Assembly (NCBI RefSeq): GCF_016865255.1
Contig: NZ_CP033381.1
Location: 3,782,001-3,846,000, forward strand
Direction: 5' to 3'
Source: Methylomonas sp. LW13
Lineage (GTDB): Bacteria; Pseudomonadota; Gammaproteobacteria; Methylococcales; Methylomonadaceae
DNA length: 64,000 nucleotides
Shown: in pieces, positions 7,771-16,232 of the stretch
How the letters are laid out: each line of letters begins with the position of its first letter
How positions within the stretch are numbered: position 1 is the stretch's first letter
Notes under the pieces: model-generated
The model's input: only the letters and a program-made list of their open reading frames with translations
The model's database searches: none
Told to the model about the DNA's origin: nothing
Position numbers and translations under genes: made by a program

Positions 7771-10040
7771 CCCGAGGCGACAGCCGGACTGGTTCAAGCA
7801 CACAGTCAAAACCCAACCGGCTTTGGTTTGGCACCAGCCTGGGGCAATTCCTAACCGCCGAACTCAAAGATACACCGGCACGGCGCGTCGCCGCCCTGCG
7901 TTTATTCGTCGTCACCCTGACAATCGCACTCGTCAGCCAAACCTTGCATATCCCGCCGCTAGGGGCAATTTCCATCTTGATTTGCCTAAGCTACGACGCT
8001 TACGCCAACGCCGGCCAATCCCTGGCGTTTGGAATACGCCAGCTCGGTTACCTGATGGTCACGACCTTGGTATCGGTATTGACGCTGATGCTGGCCGGCA
8101 ACGACCCTTGGTTACTGCTGCCGCTATCGTTCGTCATCTTGGCCTTGTCCCTGTTTCACGCCCGCCTGATCGCCTGGCCCACGGGCATTGCTTTATGGTA
8201 TTCGGTGGCGGTGCTGTACAGCCCCAGCACGCCCGATGAAAACATTTACCATGCCTTATGGAACATCCCCATTATTGGCGTACTGGCGCTGGGAACATGG
8301 ACGGTAGTGCATTTAACCATCAAACCGCAAGATCCGCTAAAACTGTTAAAAGCGGAGATCGCCATGCAATTGGCGACGGTGGAATACATTTTCAGCGCGC
8401 GTCTGGCCGATGCCGGTGCGTATAGCCCCAGACCTGAAGCAGCCATGCACGCCGCTGCCGGCAGCCTTGGCAAACTGCTGGGTTTACTGGCCAACGCCGA
8501 ATTGATCCATCCTGCTTTACACGAACGCCACCTGACTTATCGGGCGCTGTTGCTGGAAATAGACGGTTTGCGCCAGTTGGCGGACTGGCTTAATCAAGTG
8601 TTGGCTGCGGAATATAGGGCCCAGCCGCTGACGCCGGAAAAACTGCATGTATATCGGGCTTTACAAAGCGCCTGTGCCAGATTACGGCAAGGCGTGGCGG
8701 AATCGCGCGACGTGTCCGTAGAAATCACCAGCTTGCTAAGCGATGAGGTATTGCAAAACTATGCGCGGGAAGCTAATCCCTCGCTGTTAACCGCCTTGTG
8801 GCGGGCTCTGCAACGCATTGCCGGCTTGATGCATGATTTGCATCAACCGATAGCCGCCAAAGACAGTAAAAACATCAACGCTGAATCCGACGACAACCCT
8901 GAACATGGCTGGCTGCCAGCCTGGTTTGCTTACGAGTTTTGGGCAAGCTATGCCGACAGTTTGCAATTCGGCATTAAATTTTCCCTGGGCGCGATCCTGT
9001 GCATGCTGATCGTGGAAAGCCTGGGCTGGCCGGACATCAACACCGCGATTCCCACCTGTCTGGTCGCGGCACAAACCAGTCTCGGCGCCGACTACCGGCT
9101 CTCGCTGTTACGGGTGTCGGGCGCCGCCGTCGGCGGGATCTGCGCTTATTTTTACGTATTGGTCTTTCAATCTCAGCTCGATACCATCGTCGGCTTTGCG
9201 TTTGCCACAGCGCCATTCTGGGCGCTGGCAGCCTGGATTACCGCCGGCAGCGAACGCATCGCTTATCTGGGCCGGCAACTTGGTTTTTCATTTGCGTTGT
9301 TTGTGCTGCATGATTTTGGTCAAGTCACCGACCTATATCTGCCGCGCGACCGGGTCATAGGTATTTTGCTCGGACTTATCGTGATGGGCGTTATCGATTA
9401 CGCGCTGTGGCCGCGGCGCTCGATTGCACTGGCCCGCCACCACAGCGTAGCGGCGTTGCGCACACTCGCTAACTTCACTAGCCGCTTACCCGATGTCAGC
9501 CACTTGCTGACTTACACCTTACCGCTGCGTTTGTCGGCGGAAAAAGAGCTGGCCGCCGCTCAAGACTTGTTGGCACACGCGGTATTGGAACCCGATGCGC
9601 GCTTGGCCGAGAAAGTGCATGAACGAGCGGCGCTGCGGACGATTGTGAAGGACGCCGGCCATTTATCCGGCTTGTTACAAGTCCGCAAACGCTATCGCTT
9701 ACTCAGCGGCCAGCGCTTCAGCCACTTTCCTGATGAATTGCAACAGCTCAGCCGGGCGTTCGATGCCGAGCTGGCAACCGCCCTGGAATATGCCGCCAGC
9801 CTCCTGCAAGGCAAACAAGCCGGCAACCGGATCGAGCTTGCCAATCATCAAGCGCGTCTAAAGCAAAGTTATATCGATCATCATCGTATCGACAATCTGG
9901 CCGACGATTTGGCCGTAGAGTGGGAGCTACGCTTTATGCTGGACCAACAAATTGTGGAGCTGATAGCCCACATCGAAAAAGCAGTGCTGGCTGCCAGGTC
10001 ATATCCGCAACAATCCGGCCCGGACCTTGATCTGCAATAA
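7767..10040 (+). CDS. FUSC-family inner-membrane efflux protein (MdtO/AaeB-like)
   Basis: 757 residues with two repeated halves, each a bundle of transmembrane helices followed by a cytosolic helical domain: helices at about 38-155 and again at about 405-540, cytosolic regions at about 175-390 and 550-757. This is the fusaric-acid-resistance/aromatic-acid-exporter architecture. It should power export of small, probably aromatic or weakly acidic, compounds together with the fusion protein and TolC-like channel encoded upstream. Its ATG overlaps the previous stop (ATGA). The MarR gene in the cluster suggests substrate induction; the substrate is unknown. Confidence 0.9.
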   Translation: MTRGDSRTGSSTQSKPNRLWFGTSLGQFLTAELKDTPARRVAALRLFVVTLTIALVSQTLHIPPLGAISILICLSYDAYANAGQSLAFGIRQLGYLMVTTLVSVLTLMLAGNDPWLLLPLSFVILALSLFHARLIAWPTGIALWYSVAVLYSPSTPDENIYHALWNIPIIGVLALGTWTVVHLTIKPQDPLKLLKAEIAMQLATVEYIFSARLADAGAYSPRPEAAMHAAAGSLGKLLGLLANAELIHPALHERHLTYRALLLEIDGLRQLADWLNQVLAAEYRAQPLTPEKLHVYRALQSACARLRQGVAESRDVSVEITSLLSDEVLQNYAREANPSLLTALWRALQRIAGLMHDLHQPIAAKDSKNINAESDDNPEHGWLPAWFAYEFWASYADSLQFGIKFSLGAILCMLIVESLGWPDINTAIPTCLVAAQTSLGADYRLSLLRVSGAAVGGICAYFYVLVFQSQLDTIVGFAFATAPFWALAAWITAGSERIAYLGRQLGFSFALFVLHDFGQVTDLYLPRDRVIGILLGLIVMGVIDYALWPRRSIALARHHSVAALRTLANFTSRLPDVSHLLTYTLPLRLSAEKELAAAQDLLAHAVLEPDARLAEKVHERAALRTIVKDAGHLSGLLQVRKRYRLLSGQRFSHFPDELQQLSRAFDAELATALEYAASLLQGKQAGNRIELANHQARLKQSYIDHHRIDNLADDLAVEWELRFMLDQQIVELIAHIEKAVLAARSYPQQSGPDLDLQ

Positions 10041-10072
10041 GGCCGCGCAGTGCATCCAATATAGCCCCTGGG

Positions 10073-10100
10073 CTCCCGCCGGCGCGGGAGCGACGATATT
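10073..10100. repeat. Dispersed palindromic element, CTCCCGCC family, copy 2
   Basis: CTCCCGCCGGCGCGGGAG followed by CGACGATATTT, nearly identical to 193-221. It lies 32 bases after the FUSC stop, where its stem could also act as a weak terminator. The next 140 bases contain a decayed relative of the 812-872 element and no gene. Confidence 0.65.
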
Positions 10101-10243
10101 TACTAATCCGGCCTGTTTATCACTGGCATTCCGTTGAGGTTGAGGTTGAGTGTGGCGAAGCCCAGGCTGGTGTGCCCTTAGACAGGCGAAGGGTAGTTAA
10201 GGGCCGGGTTAATAATCAGCAGCACCGATATACGCCAAGTTGC

Positions 10244-11374
10244 TCAAAATATGTTCATCTGAAAATCCAGACTTCGTTCCGCTAACCAGACTAAAGCCAC
10301 GGCGACGATGGATGCTGAGCCGGTTTTCATCACGACTAGCGGATAATAGCGATAGCGGCTAAAGCCGACTATCAACGGTAAAACCGCACCGACAATCGCC
10401 AACTGCCCTGCTTCCACACCCAAATTAAAGCCCAATAGTGGTAACAGCCGCTGCGTGTCCGGCAAGCCCATGTCCAACAACACACTGGCGATGCCCATGC
10501 CGTGGATCAAGCCGAAAGCAAAGGCAAACCAGGTGCGGCGTTTTACCAACACCGGATAAATATTGTTCAACGCTGCCAACACCACGGACACGGCAATGGC
10601 CGATTCTACCCAGCGGGACGGCAGACAAATGTATTGCAGCACCGTAAGGCTCAGGGTGAATGAATGTGCCAACGTGAAGGCGGTAACCACACCTAGCACG
10701 TCGAAAAATACCGGTCTAAAGCCTGGTTTTGGCTGCCAAGCACCCCGCTCCCACGCCAAAGCCGCCGGCAGCAACAGACTTAACAAAAATAGAATATGGT
10801 CAAAGCCGATCCAGATATGCCATAGCCCGGCGTAGCCGAATCGCGCCACGGTCCGCCACCCGGAATAATCAGCGTCCCGCACAAATTCGCTACGTTGGTG
10901 GTCAGGACTAAAGATCGCGGTATCGGTTTTAGCGGCATGAATGACGCTTATCAGCCCGCGATGCTGCGGGTCGAGATCGAAAAGCAAGCGATAATCTATC
11001 GACAACGGCGCGGACGCGGACGGACAAATCGCCTGGAAATCTAATACGGCATAATGGCCATCGCTGTGTTCGTCCACCCGTAAATCTCCTGCTTGCAGCG
11101 AACAGACTTGCTTAGCCGTCGTCATTTGCAAACGGCTCAGCGCATAGGCATACACAACATCCCGACTATTTCGCAACTCGGCCCAGGTAATATTACCGTC
11201 GTCGTTGCCATCCAAACCCAAGGCATAATCCAGGTCGCGCAAGGCAATATCCCATTGCCCGGAGATTTGCTGCCCGTCAACCTGCACCGTCATGTAACTA
11301 TCGCTGGCCTTATGGGCAAAAGCGCTAAAACTTGCTGTCAGCAGCAAGACCATGATCAAACCGGCCCAAATCAT
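10244..11374 (-). CDS. HupE/UreJ-like membrane protein with periplasmic EF-hand loop
   Basis: I prefer the ATG at 11374 (376 residues) because it begins a clean signal peptide (residues 1-20, cleavage after FAHK/SAFA). A longer form starts at 11500, overlaps the upstream stop (ATGA) and has a GGGGG ribosome site, but adds 42 residues that look non-coding. The periplasmic part (about 20-185) contains DGNDDGNITWAE (D55-E66), a perfect 12-residue EF-hand loop. The C-terminal half has six or seven transmembrane helices with the HupE/UreJ motifs HIWIGFDHILFLL, HSFTLS and GLIHGMGIA, including conserved histidines. HupE/UreJ proteins are nickel/cobalt-permease relatives. It is the last gene of the PEP-CTERM/DUF4331/TPR set, suggesting metal- or calcium-related work at the envelope. 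Confidence 0.85.
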   Translation of the reverse strand: MIWAGLIMVLLLTASFSAFAHKASDSYMTVQVDGQQISGQWDIALRDLDYALGLDGNDDGNITWAELRNSRDVVYAYALSRLQMTTAKQVCSLQAGDLRVDEHSDGHYAVLDFQAICPSASAPLSIDYRLLFDLDPQHRGLISVIHAAKTDTAIFSPDHQRSEFVRDADYSGWRTVARFGYAGLWHIWIGFDHILFLLSLLLPAALAWERGAWQPKPGFRPVFFDVLGVVTAFTLAHSFTLSLTVLQYICLPSRWVESAIAVSVVLAALNNIYPVLVKRRTWFAFAFGLIHGMGIASVLLDMGLPDTQRLLPLLGFNLGVEAGQLAIVGAVLPLIVGFSRYRYYPLVVMKTGSASIVAVALVWLAERSLDFQMNIF

Positions 11375-11496
11375 CACGTTCGAGCTTAATCTTTCAAAGC
11401 TTGGCGGGGCCGAACCGTCGACGGGCCTGCCTTGAGTGCAGCCTGGAGATTCAGGGCAAAAAGTATCTAAAAGGGCGATGAATTTCGCTGATCCGT

Positions 11497-12666
11497 TCAT
11501 ATTCTGCCCCCGCCAATTTGCGCGAGCAGCGTTTGCAGTCGCGCATCTTGCAATTTGGACTCACTTAAAAAAGTCAGCAGCGGTTGAGGATTTTTGCCGG
11601 CTGCCAGCGCCGATTCCAAGATAATGCGCGCATCGCGCGGCTCGCGCTGCACGTCCCAATTTTTTTGCGCCAGCGCCAGCGCCGATTCAGGCTGATTAAG
11701 CACATGCAATAAAAAGCGCGCCTCATCGCCTTGATGACTGGTATCGCCGCGCATGCGGCTGGCGGCAAAGCGAGCGGTCAGCGCATCTTTATGCACAGCG
11801 GCAGCCGGCAGCCGCAGTGCTATTTCGGCAAAAGTCAGGCGCAGTAATAAGCCATCGGCGCGCGTATCGTTGGCTAATAATTCCACCACGTCTTGGAAAC
11901 GATTCCGGTCCAATAAATAATCGGCATAGGTAGCCAACAGATAACCATTTCGGCGCGGTATGTGTAGCGCCTGCCGGTAATAACGGTCGGCCGCATCGGT
12001 ATTACCCATACGCTCGGCCATTTCCGCCAGCGTGGTCAAGGCCCATTGTTGATCTGCCGGTGCGGGACTGTGCGCAGTGCTTACTGCGCGCGCCAACTGG
12101 TGATAAGCAGCGTCGAGCTGGCCGGAAACACTCAGAATGGAATTGAGGCAAACTTGGCCAATCAGCGGCTCGGCTAATTTCAACAAAGGTAAACAACTAT
12201 TCAGAGCATCGGCATACTGGCCTTGCACTTCCAAAATGGCCGCCCGCGTCAACCAGGCTTGCGCCAAGCGCGGCTGACGCGCCAAAGCCCGATGCAAATA
12301 GTCCAGGGCCGCCGGAAATTCGTGGCGATTTTGAAACAAGGTCGCCCGTAAGGTCAGGACCTCGGCACTCGGTTGCGCGACTGCCAGCCAAGGTGTTAGC
12401 GCCGCTTCGGCATAACCGAAATAGCGCGGATCCGATTCGGCACGGCCCAATTCGATATAACGCCGCACCAAAGCTAAGGCTGGTTCCAAATTATTCGGTT
12501 GGGCCGCGACTTGTTTGCGCAAATAACGAATTTCCAGCCAGCTTTCACCTCTGGCAGGCAATACTTCGACGATTTCGTCATCGGACTTGGGTAAATAAGC
12601 TTGCGCGCCAGCGTTACTGAACATAGCAACAGACATTACCAAACCTAATGTAAGCCAGTGCTTCAT
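11497..12666 (-). CDS. Periplasmic TPR-repeat protein
   Basis: 389 residues. The ATG at 12666 has GGAGGAG 6 bases upstream. A signal peptide (about 1-22) precedes a solenoid of degenerate tetratricopeptide repeats: LRATLFQNRHEFPAALDYLHRAL, LTRAAILEVQGQYADALN, TTLAEMAERMGNTDAADRYYRQAL and others. TPR proteins are scaffolds, so it probably holds together the products of neighbouring genes in the periplasm. It lies 60 bases after the DUF4331 gene and just before the HupE-like gene. The combination DUF4331, TPR, HupE in one operon implies a shared complex, but that is inference. Confidence 0.85.
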   Translation of the reverse strand: MKHWLTLGLVMSVAMFSNAGAQAYLPKSDDEIVEVLPARGESWLEIRYLRKQVAAQPNNLEPALALVRRYIELGRAESDPRYFGYAEAALTPWLAVAQPSAEVLTLRATLFQNRHEFPAALDYLHRALARQPRLAQAWLTRAAILEVQGQYADALNSCLPLLKLAEPLIGQVCLNSILSVSGQLDAAYHQLARAVSTAHSPAPADQQWALTTLAEMAERMGNTDAADRYYRQALHIPRRNGYLLATYADYLLDRNRFQDVVELLANDTRADGLLLRLTFAEIALRLPAAAVHKDALTARFAASRMRGDTSHQGDEARFLLHVLNQPESALALAQKNWDVQREPRDARIILESALAAGKNPQPLLTFLSESKLQDARLQTLLAQIGGGRI

Positions 12667-12726
12667 TGGCTCCTCCTGCGGATATTTATAGATCAGGGGG
12701 CAAGCGTCGCCGCCCCCTCCTGTCTT

Positions 12727-14367
12727 CTAATTGTTTGGACAACTCCCCACAGCCAGTGAAACTGCATCGAAGCAGCCAGCTTCACCAGGATCGACATGGC
12801 GGCTTTGCCGGCCACTATTGGCAAAGGCCACGTACGGAAATACTTCCTGATAGCTTCTGTCGTTGGTGTTGACACCGTCGGCGACCCGGTTATTCGGGAA
12901 GCTGTTGAATGCCGGATTCAACACCCCAACCACCGCTTGCGCGGCAATATCGGTCACATCATCGGACACGCGCCGCCCGTTCGGAAAGCCGGCGCTATCG
13001 CCCGCCAGAAATGCCATGCGTTTGCGGGCGCTGACAGGCGCGGGGCCGATGCCGGTATTCAAGCGCAGCAAATCCGCCACCGGTCCACGTTGCGTGAGCG
13101 AACAACCAGGGCAAATGGGCGCCGCATAAAACACCAAGGGGCCCAGGTCAAAACTGGGGTTGGCCGGATTTACCCTGGGCGGCGCCGGAATCGGCACCGC
13201 ACCGCCGTATGCGGCGTTGACGACTCTGGCCAATAACGGATCCAACACATAACCGGCAAAACTAGCGTCGTCCTTGGGTTCGCTCATACTGAACCGGTCT
13301 TTGTCGCCGGTACCGATTAACACCTCATTGACCAAGGGATTACCCATGCGCTGAATCTGCACATAGGCATTGGCGAGTTTAGGCTTGCCGCCGGGTCTGT
13401 CGGCATAAGCTTTGGTGCGCGGCCGCGAAGTGGTGGCATAAGTGCCGATCACCGCCAAGGCTTCGCCGGCGCTATGTTGCTTGCCGTCCTGGGTGAGCAT
13501 GGCGATAGGCAATTCGATAGCGATGGAATTGACGTTGTAACCGGCCACATCGTCGGACGCGAAGTTTTGGTTTTCCGCGTCATTTTGGTTCTCGGCAAAC
13601 ACGCCCGGCACACCGGCGCCGGACGCGCCGGACCGGAAATTAAAGGTATCGAAAGTCGCGCCCAAATCGATGTAAAACGGATCGTCGACGGTACCGGCAA
13701 ACACGCTAACCCCGCCTCCTAAATCGTAAATCCCTTGGCTGGCCAGATTTTGGTAGTTAGGCATGGTGCGCGGTCCGACGTTGGATGGCACCGCAAAGAG
13801 CTTCTGCTGATTGGTTAGATCGATGACTTGGCGGTTGGCGCCCTTGCCCTTGATCAGCGTCACCGTGTAACTCTGCCGCAAACCCAATCCTTCCGAGCCA
13901 GGGCCATCCAACGCGGTAATCGCCGGCGGCACGATCAAACTGCCCGGCGCGACCGGAGTTGGCGAATTGGCTGGCGCGACAATGCCGTTGCCGGCACCGA
14001 CAAAACCTGTAAACACGCTGGGCAAGCGGGTTTCGGTTTTAAACCTGAACTGCAAGGTAATGTCTTCATCTGCGTCGAAATTGTTATCCACCTTCATTTC
14101 ATAAAGAACTTCCGGATCGAACGGAAAATAATTCGGGCCGTTGCTGGGTTCCAGCAAGGGATCGACATTCAGAATCATCGTCACCTTGCTGGGATCGTTA
14201 TAACTGACAAAAGCGTACCAATCGGTGATGTCGGCCTTGGTATCCAATGCGGTTAACGGTGCTTCGCGGTGATTGGCAGCATCAACGGACGGTAGGCCGC
14301 CCATCAACAATAAAGCGCTGGCGAACATGGTCAGCGGCCAACGGCTGTAGTGGTGTAAGTCTTTCAT
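12727..14367 (-). CDS. DUF4331-family secreted protein
   Basis: 546 residues from the ATG at 14367, preceded by AGAGG 9 bases upstream (a TTG six bases earlier is less likely). Signal peptide about 1-32, cleavage after VDA. The mature N-terminus NHREAPLTA is the hallmark of DUF4331, followed by the family block ADITDWYAFVSYND and an acidic FDADEDITLQFRF segment. Two Cys pairs (CPGC near 425, and Cys near the C-terminus) suggest disulfides. The family has no established function. Here it is the central gene of an operon with a PEP-CTERM protein upstream and TPR and HupE-like genes downstream, opposite an ECF sigma/ChrR-like pair. Confidence 0.9.
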   Translation of the reverse strand: MKDLHHYSRWPLTMFASALLLMGGLPSVDAANHREAPLTALDTKADITDWYAFVSYNDPSKVTMILNVDPLLEPSNGPNYFPFDPEVLYEMKVDNNFDADEDITLQFRFKTETRLPSVFTGFVGAGNGIVAPANSPTPVAPGSLIVPPAITALDGPGSEGLGLRQSYTVTLIKGKGANRQVIDLTNQQKLFAVPSNVGPRTMPNYQNLASQGIYDLGGGVSVFAGTVDDPFYIDLGATFDTFNFRSGASGAGVPGVFAENQNDAENQNFASDDVAGYNVNSIAIELPIAMLTQDGKQHSAGEALAVIGTYATTSRPRTKAYADRPGGKPKLANAYVQIQRMGNPLVNEVLIGTGDKDRFSMSEPKDDASFAGYVLDPLLARVVNAAYGGAVPIPAPPRVNPANPSFDLGPLVFYAAPICPGCSLTQRGPVADLLRLNTGIGPAPVSARKRMAFLAGDSAGFPNGRRVSDDVTDIAAQAVVGVLNPAFNSFPNNRVADGVNTNDRSYQEVFPYVAFANSGRQSRHVDPGEAGCFDAVSLAVGSCPNN

Positions 14368-14459
14368 AATCAAATTCCTCTTTAGTTAATGTCACAGCTT
14401 CAGCCAGCTGCGTTAGGGAATACGCGGAAAATCGGCAAACGGATGCCGGAAAATGGAAT

Positions 14460-15149
14460 TTATGCCAAACGCACCGGACTGGCCGCTTCCGCGTCGGTTC
14501 GCGCTGTGGATCTAGCCTTGCCCAGCCGGCCTCCAAGCAAAAACAAGCCGGATAAACTCAGCAGCATCAGCGTGGGCGGTTCCGGCACACTGGCGATCTG
14601 GGCATTGGCGACGTTGAGAATGTGTAGATCCCAAGCCGCCGTGCGATTCGGTTCCACCGGATCGCCATGGCTATCGGTTAACGAACCTTCGCAAAACCGG
14701 CCATTGGAACAACCGAAGGCGGCGGTAAATTGCGGATCGGCATCCCGCAAGAAGCCGTCGGCCAGCGACGTGCTGACCGAAAAGTTGTCGTATTGGGTCA
14801 AGGTTGCCAGATAATTCCCGGCCACAAGATTGATAGCTAAATAACTGTCGAATTCGCCGTAATTGAAATTAACCCCGTTCGACAATTGGTTACCACCCAA
14901 GCCGCCGTCATCCTGCTCGGCCAGTTGGTTGCCTAAGCCGTCCCACAGCGTCAAAATCGGATCGAAACCGCCGCCCAGCCAGGATGAGGTAAACAAGGTT
15001 ACCGTACCCGGCGAACCGAGTGAAAAGGCAAAGCTCAACTTATCGTTATCGTTGGCAAAGTTGCCGTTAAAATCAAAGTCAGCGGCCTCAACCGCCGTCG
15101 CTACGGTCAGGCAGGCGCCCAACAACGCAACCGGAAATAGCTTTTTCAT
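14460..15149 (-). CDS. PEP-CTERM sorted exoprotein, DVUA0089-like
   Basis: 229 residues; ATG at 15149 with AGAGGAA 6 bases upstream. Signal peptide 1-22. The mature part has a pre-peptidase/DVUA0089-like beta fold (DFNGNFANDNDKLSFAFSL..., DPILTLWDGLGNQLAEQDDGG). At the C-terminus, VPEPPTL is followed by a hydrophobic helix (LMLLSLSGLFLLGG) and a basic tail (RLGKARSTAR), the three-part PEP-CTERM sorting signal cut by an exosortase. An unusually long tail of about 15 residues follows the basic cluster. It implies an exosortase elsewhere in the genome and an exopolysaccharide-associated surface location. It is the first gene of the leftward DUF4331 operon. Confidence 0.88.
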   Translation of the reverse strand: MKKLFPVALLGACLTVATAVEAADFDFNGNFANDNDKLSFAFSLGSPGTVTLFTSSWLGGGFDPILTLWDGLGNQLAEQDDGGLGGNQLSNGVNFNYGEFDSYLAINLVAGNYLATLTQYDNFSVSTSLADGFLRDADPQFTAAFGCSNGRFCEGSLTDSHGDPVEPNRTAAWDLHILNVANAQIASVPEPPTLMLLSLSGLFLLGGRLGKARSTARTDAEAASPVRLA

Positions 15150-15609
15150 CGTGGTTTCCTCTCAGTCTGTGGTTAGAAATGGCAAGCCGGCGACGGATTC
15201 CAGATGCGGATGGCGATACTCGGCATTCGCGCCGGCTTGCGATGACTGATACGCGGCCAATTCGGCAATGGATGCAAAATAGGTAAAAAATATTGGTGGC
15301 AGTGTTTGTACAACGGGCTTGGTTCGTACTTGGCACATCAGCATCTTTCGATAGCGAACCACACGGTTATTAACCCCGGACAAAATCGGCCGCTTGACTA
15401 TTTGCCACGTGCAAAAGGCTGTTTTATAGTGGTTCAACCCCCAACTCTTAGTCTCTATCCTCTTGAATGCGGCTACCAAATCTCGGCAAACCAAGAAAAG
15501 TCACTATGCCTTATGTCGCTTGATTCACACTTTAAGCGTTATCCCCCACACCGCCGTGCATCCAAACCAGCCGATGCCGCGTATAGCTTTCTAAAGGGAC
15601 ACGAGAGCG
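15150..15609. promoter_or_regulatory. Divergent control region between the DUF4331 operon and the ECF sigma gene
   Basis: 460 bases without a convincing gene. It must contain promoters for both directions. I see a perfect inverted repeat TTTGC-CACGT-GCAAA (15401-15415) and a longer-spaced GGTTCG...CGAACC pair (15321-15360). No clear TGATC-type RpoE/ChrR promoter is visible on either strand. The 110-codon leftward frame inside it (15162-15494) has no recognisable protein character. Confidence 0.4.
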
Positions 15610-16227
15610 ATGGCGGATAGCGATTTGAACGACGACGAGAACCGACAACCAACAACACCTGCCGACGAAGCCTTATTGCGGGAATGGCTTGGCCGCGTCG
15701 TGGACCAGGATCAAGCCGCGTTGGGCAAGTTGTACGACACCTTGGTCGATCAGGTCTACGGTCTGGCGTTGCGGATCACCCGGCGGGCGCAGTGTGCTGA
15801 GGAAGTGGTACAAGATACGTTCTGGCAGATCTGGCGGCAGGCGCCGCGCTTCGATGCCGAACGCGGTTCGGTAAAAGCCTGGGTAATGACGATGGCTCGC
15901 AGCCGGGCACTGGACGCCTTGCGGCAGTTGGACGGCAATCTAAGCGAGCTTGAACCGGAGGCTCTGGTGTTGATTGAAGCCCCAGCCGACCAAATGCCGC
16001 CGGATTTACTATCAGCAATGCAGCAAGGCCATCGCTTGCAAACGGCCCTGGCGGCTTTGGACCCATTGCCCCGGCAATTGCTGTCGTTGGCGTTTTTCCG
16101 GGGTTTGAGCCACGACGAAATCGCCGTCTGCAGCGGTTTGCCCTTGGGTACCGTGAAGTCGCATATCCGTCGGGCCCTACAGACGATGCAGCAATTTTTG
16201 ACAGCCGATACCGGCGAGGTTAACTAA
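15610..16227 (+). CDS. ECF-family RNA polymerase sigma factor
   Basis: 205 residues with the two essential sigma-70 domains: region 2 (DTLVDQVYGLALRITR...AEEVVQDTFWQIWRQAPRFD, about 40-85, then KAWVMTMARSRALDALR) and region 4 helix-turn-helix (LSHDEIAVCSGLPLGTVKSHIRRAL, about 165-190). Both core-binding and promoter-binding residues look intact. It is followed 5 bases later by a ChrR-like cupin protein, the usual order for the RpoE-ChrR type (ECF11/ECF12-related) where the second protein is the anti-sigma factor. The divergent DUF4331 operon is the obvious candidate target. Confidence 0.93.
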   Translation: MADSDLNDDENRQPTTPADEALLREWLGRVVDQDQAALGKLYDTLVDQVYGLALRITRRAQCAEEVVQDTFWQIWRQAPRFDAERGSVKAWVMTMARSRALDALRQLDGNLSELEPEALVLIEAPADQMPPDLLSAMQQGHRLQTALAALDPLPRQLLSLAFFRGLSHDEIAVCSGLPLGTVKSHIRRALQTMQQFLTADTGEVN

Positions 16228-16232
16228 GCAAT

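Noticed and set aside
11375-11500. 42-residue N-terminal extension of the HupE-like protein
   Set aside because: It would place a signal peptide internally; composition looks intergenic, although the ATGA overlap and G-rich ribosome site keep it possible.
15325-15341. TGGCACATCAGCATC as a sigma-54 promoter
   Set aside because: Right -24 hexamer but the -12 GC is not at the required 10-base spacing.
15162-15494. 110-codon leftward frame between the PEP-CTERM and ECF genes
   Set aside because: No good ribosome site or family resemblance; covers the expected promoter region.
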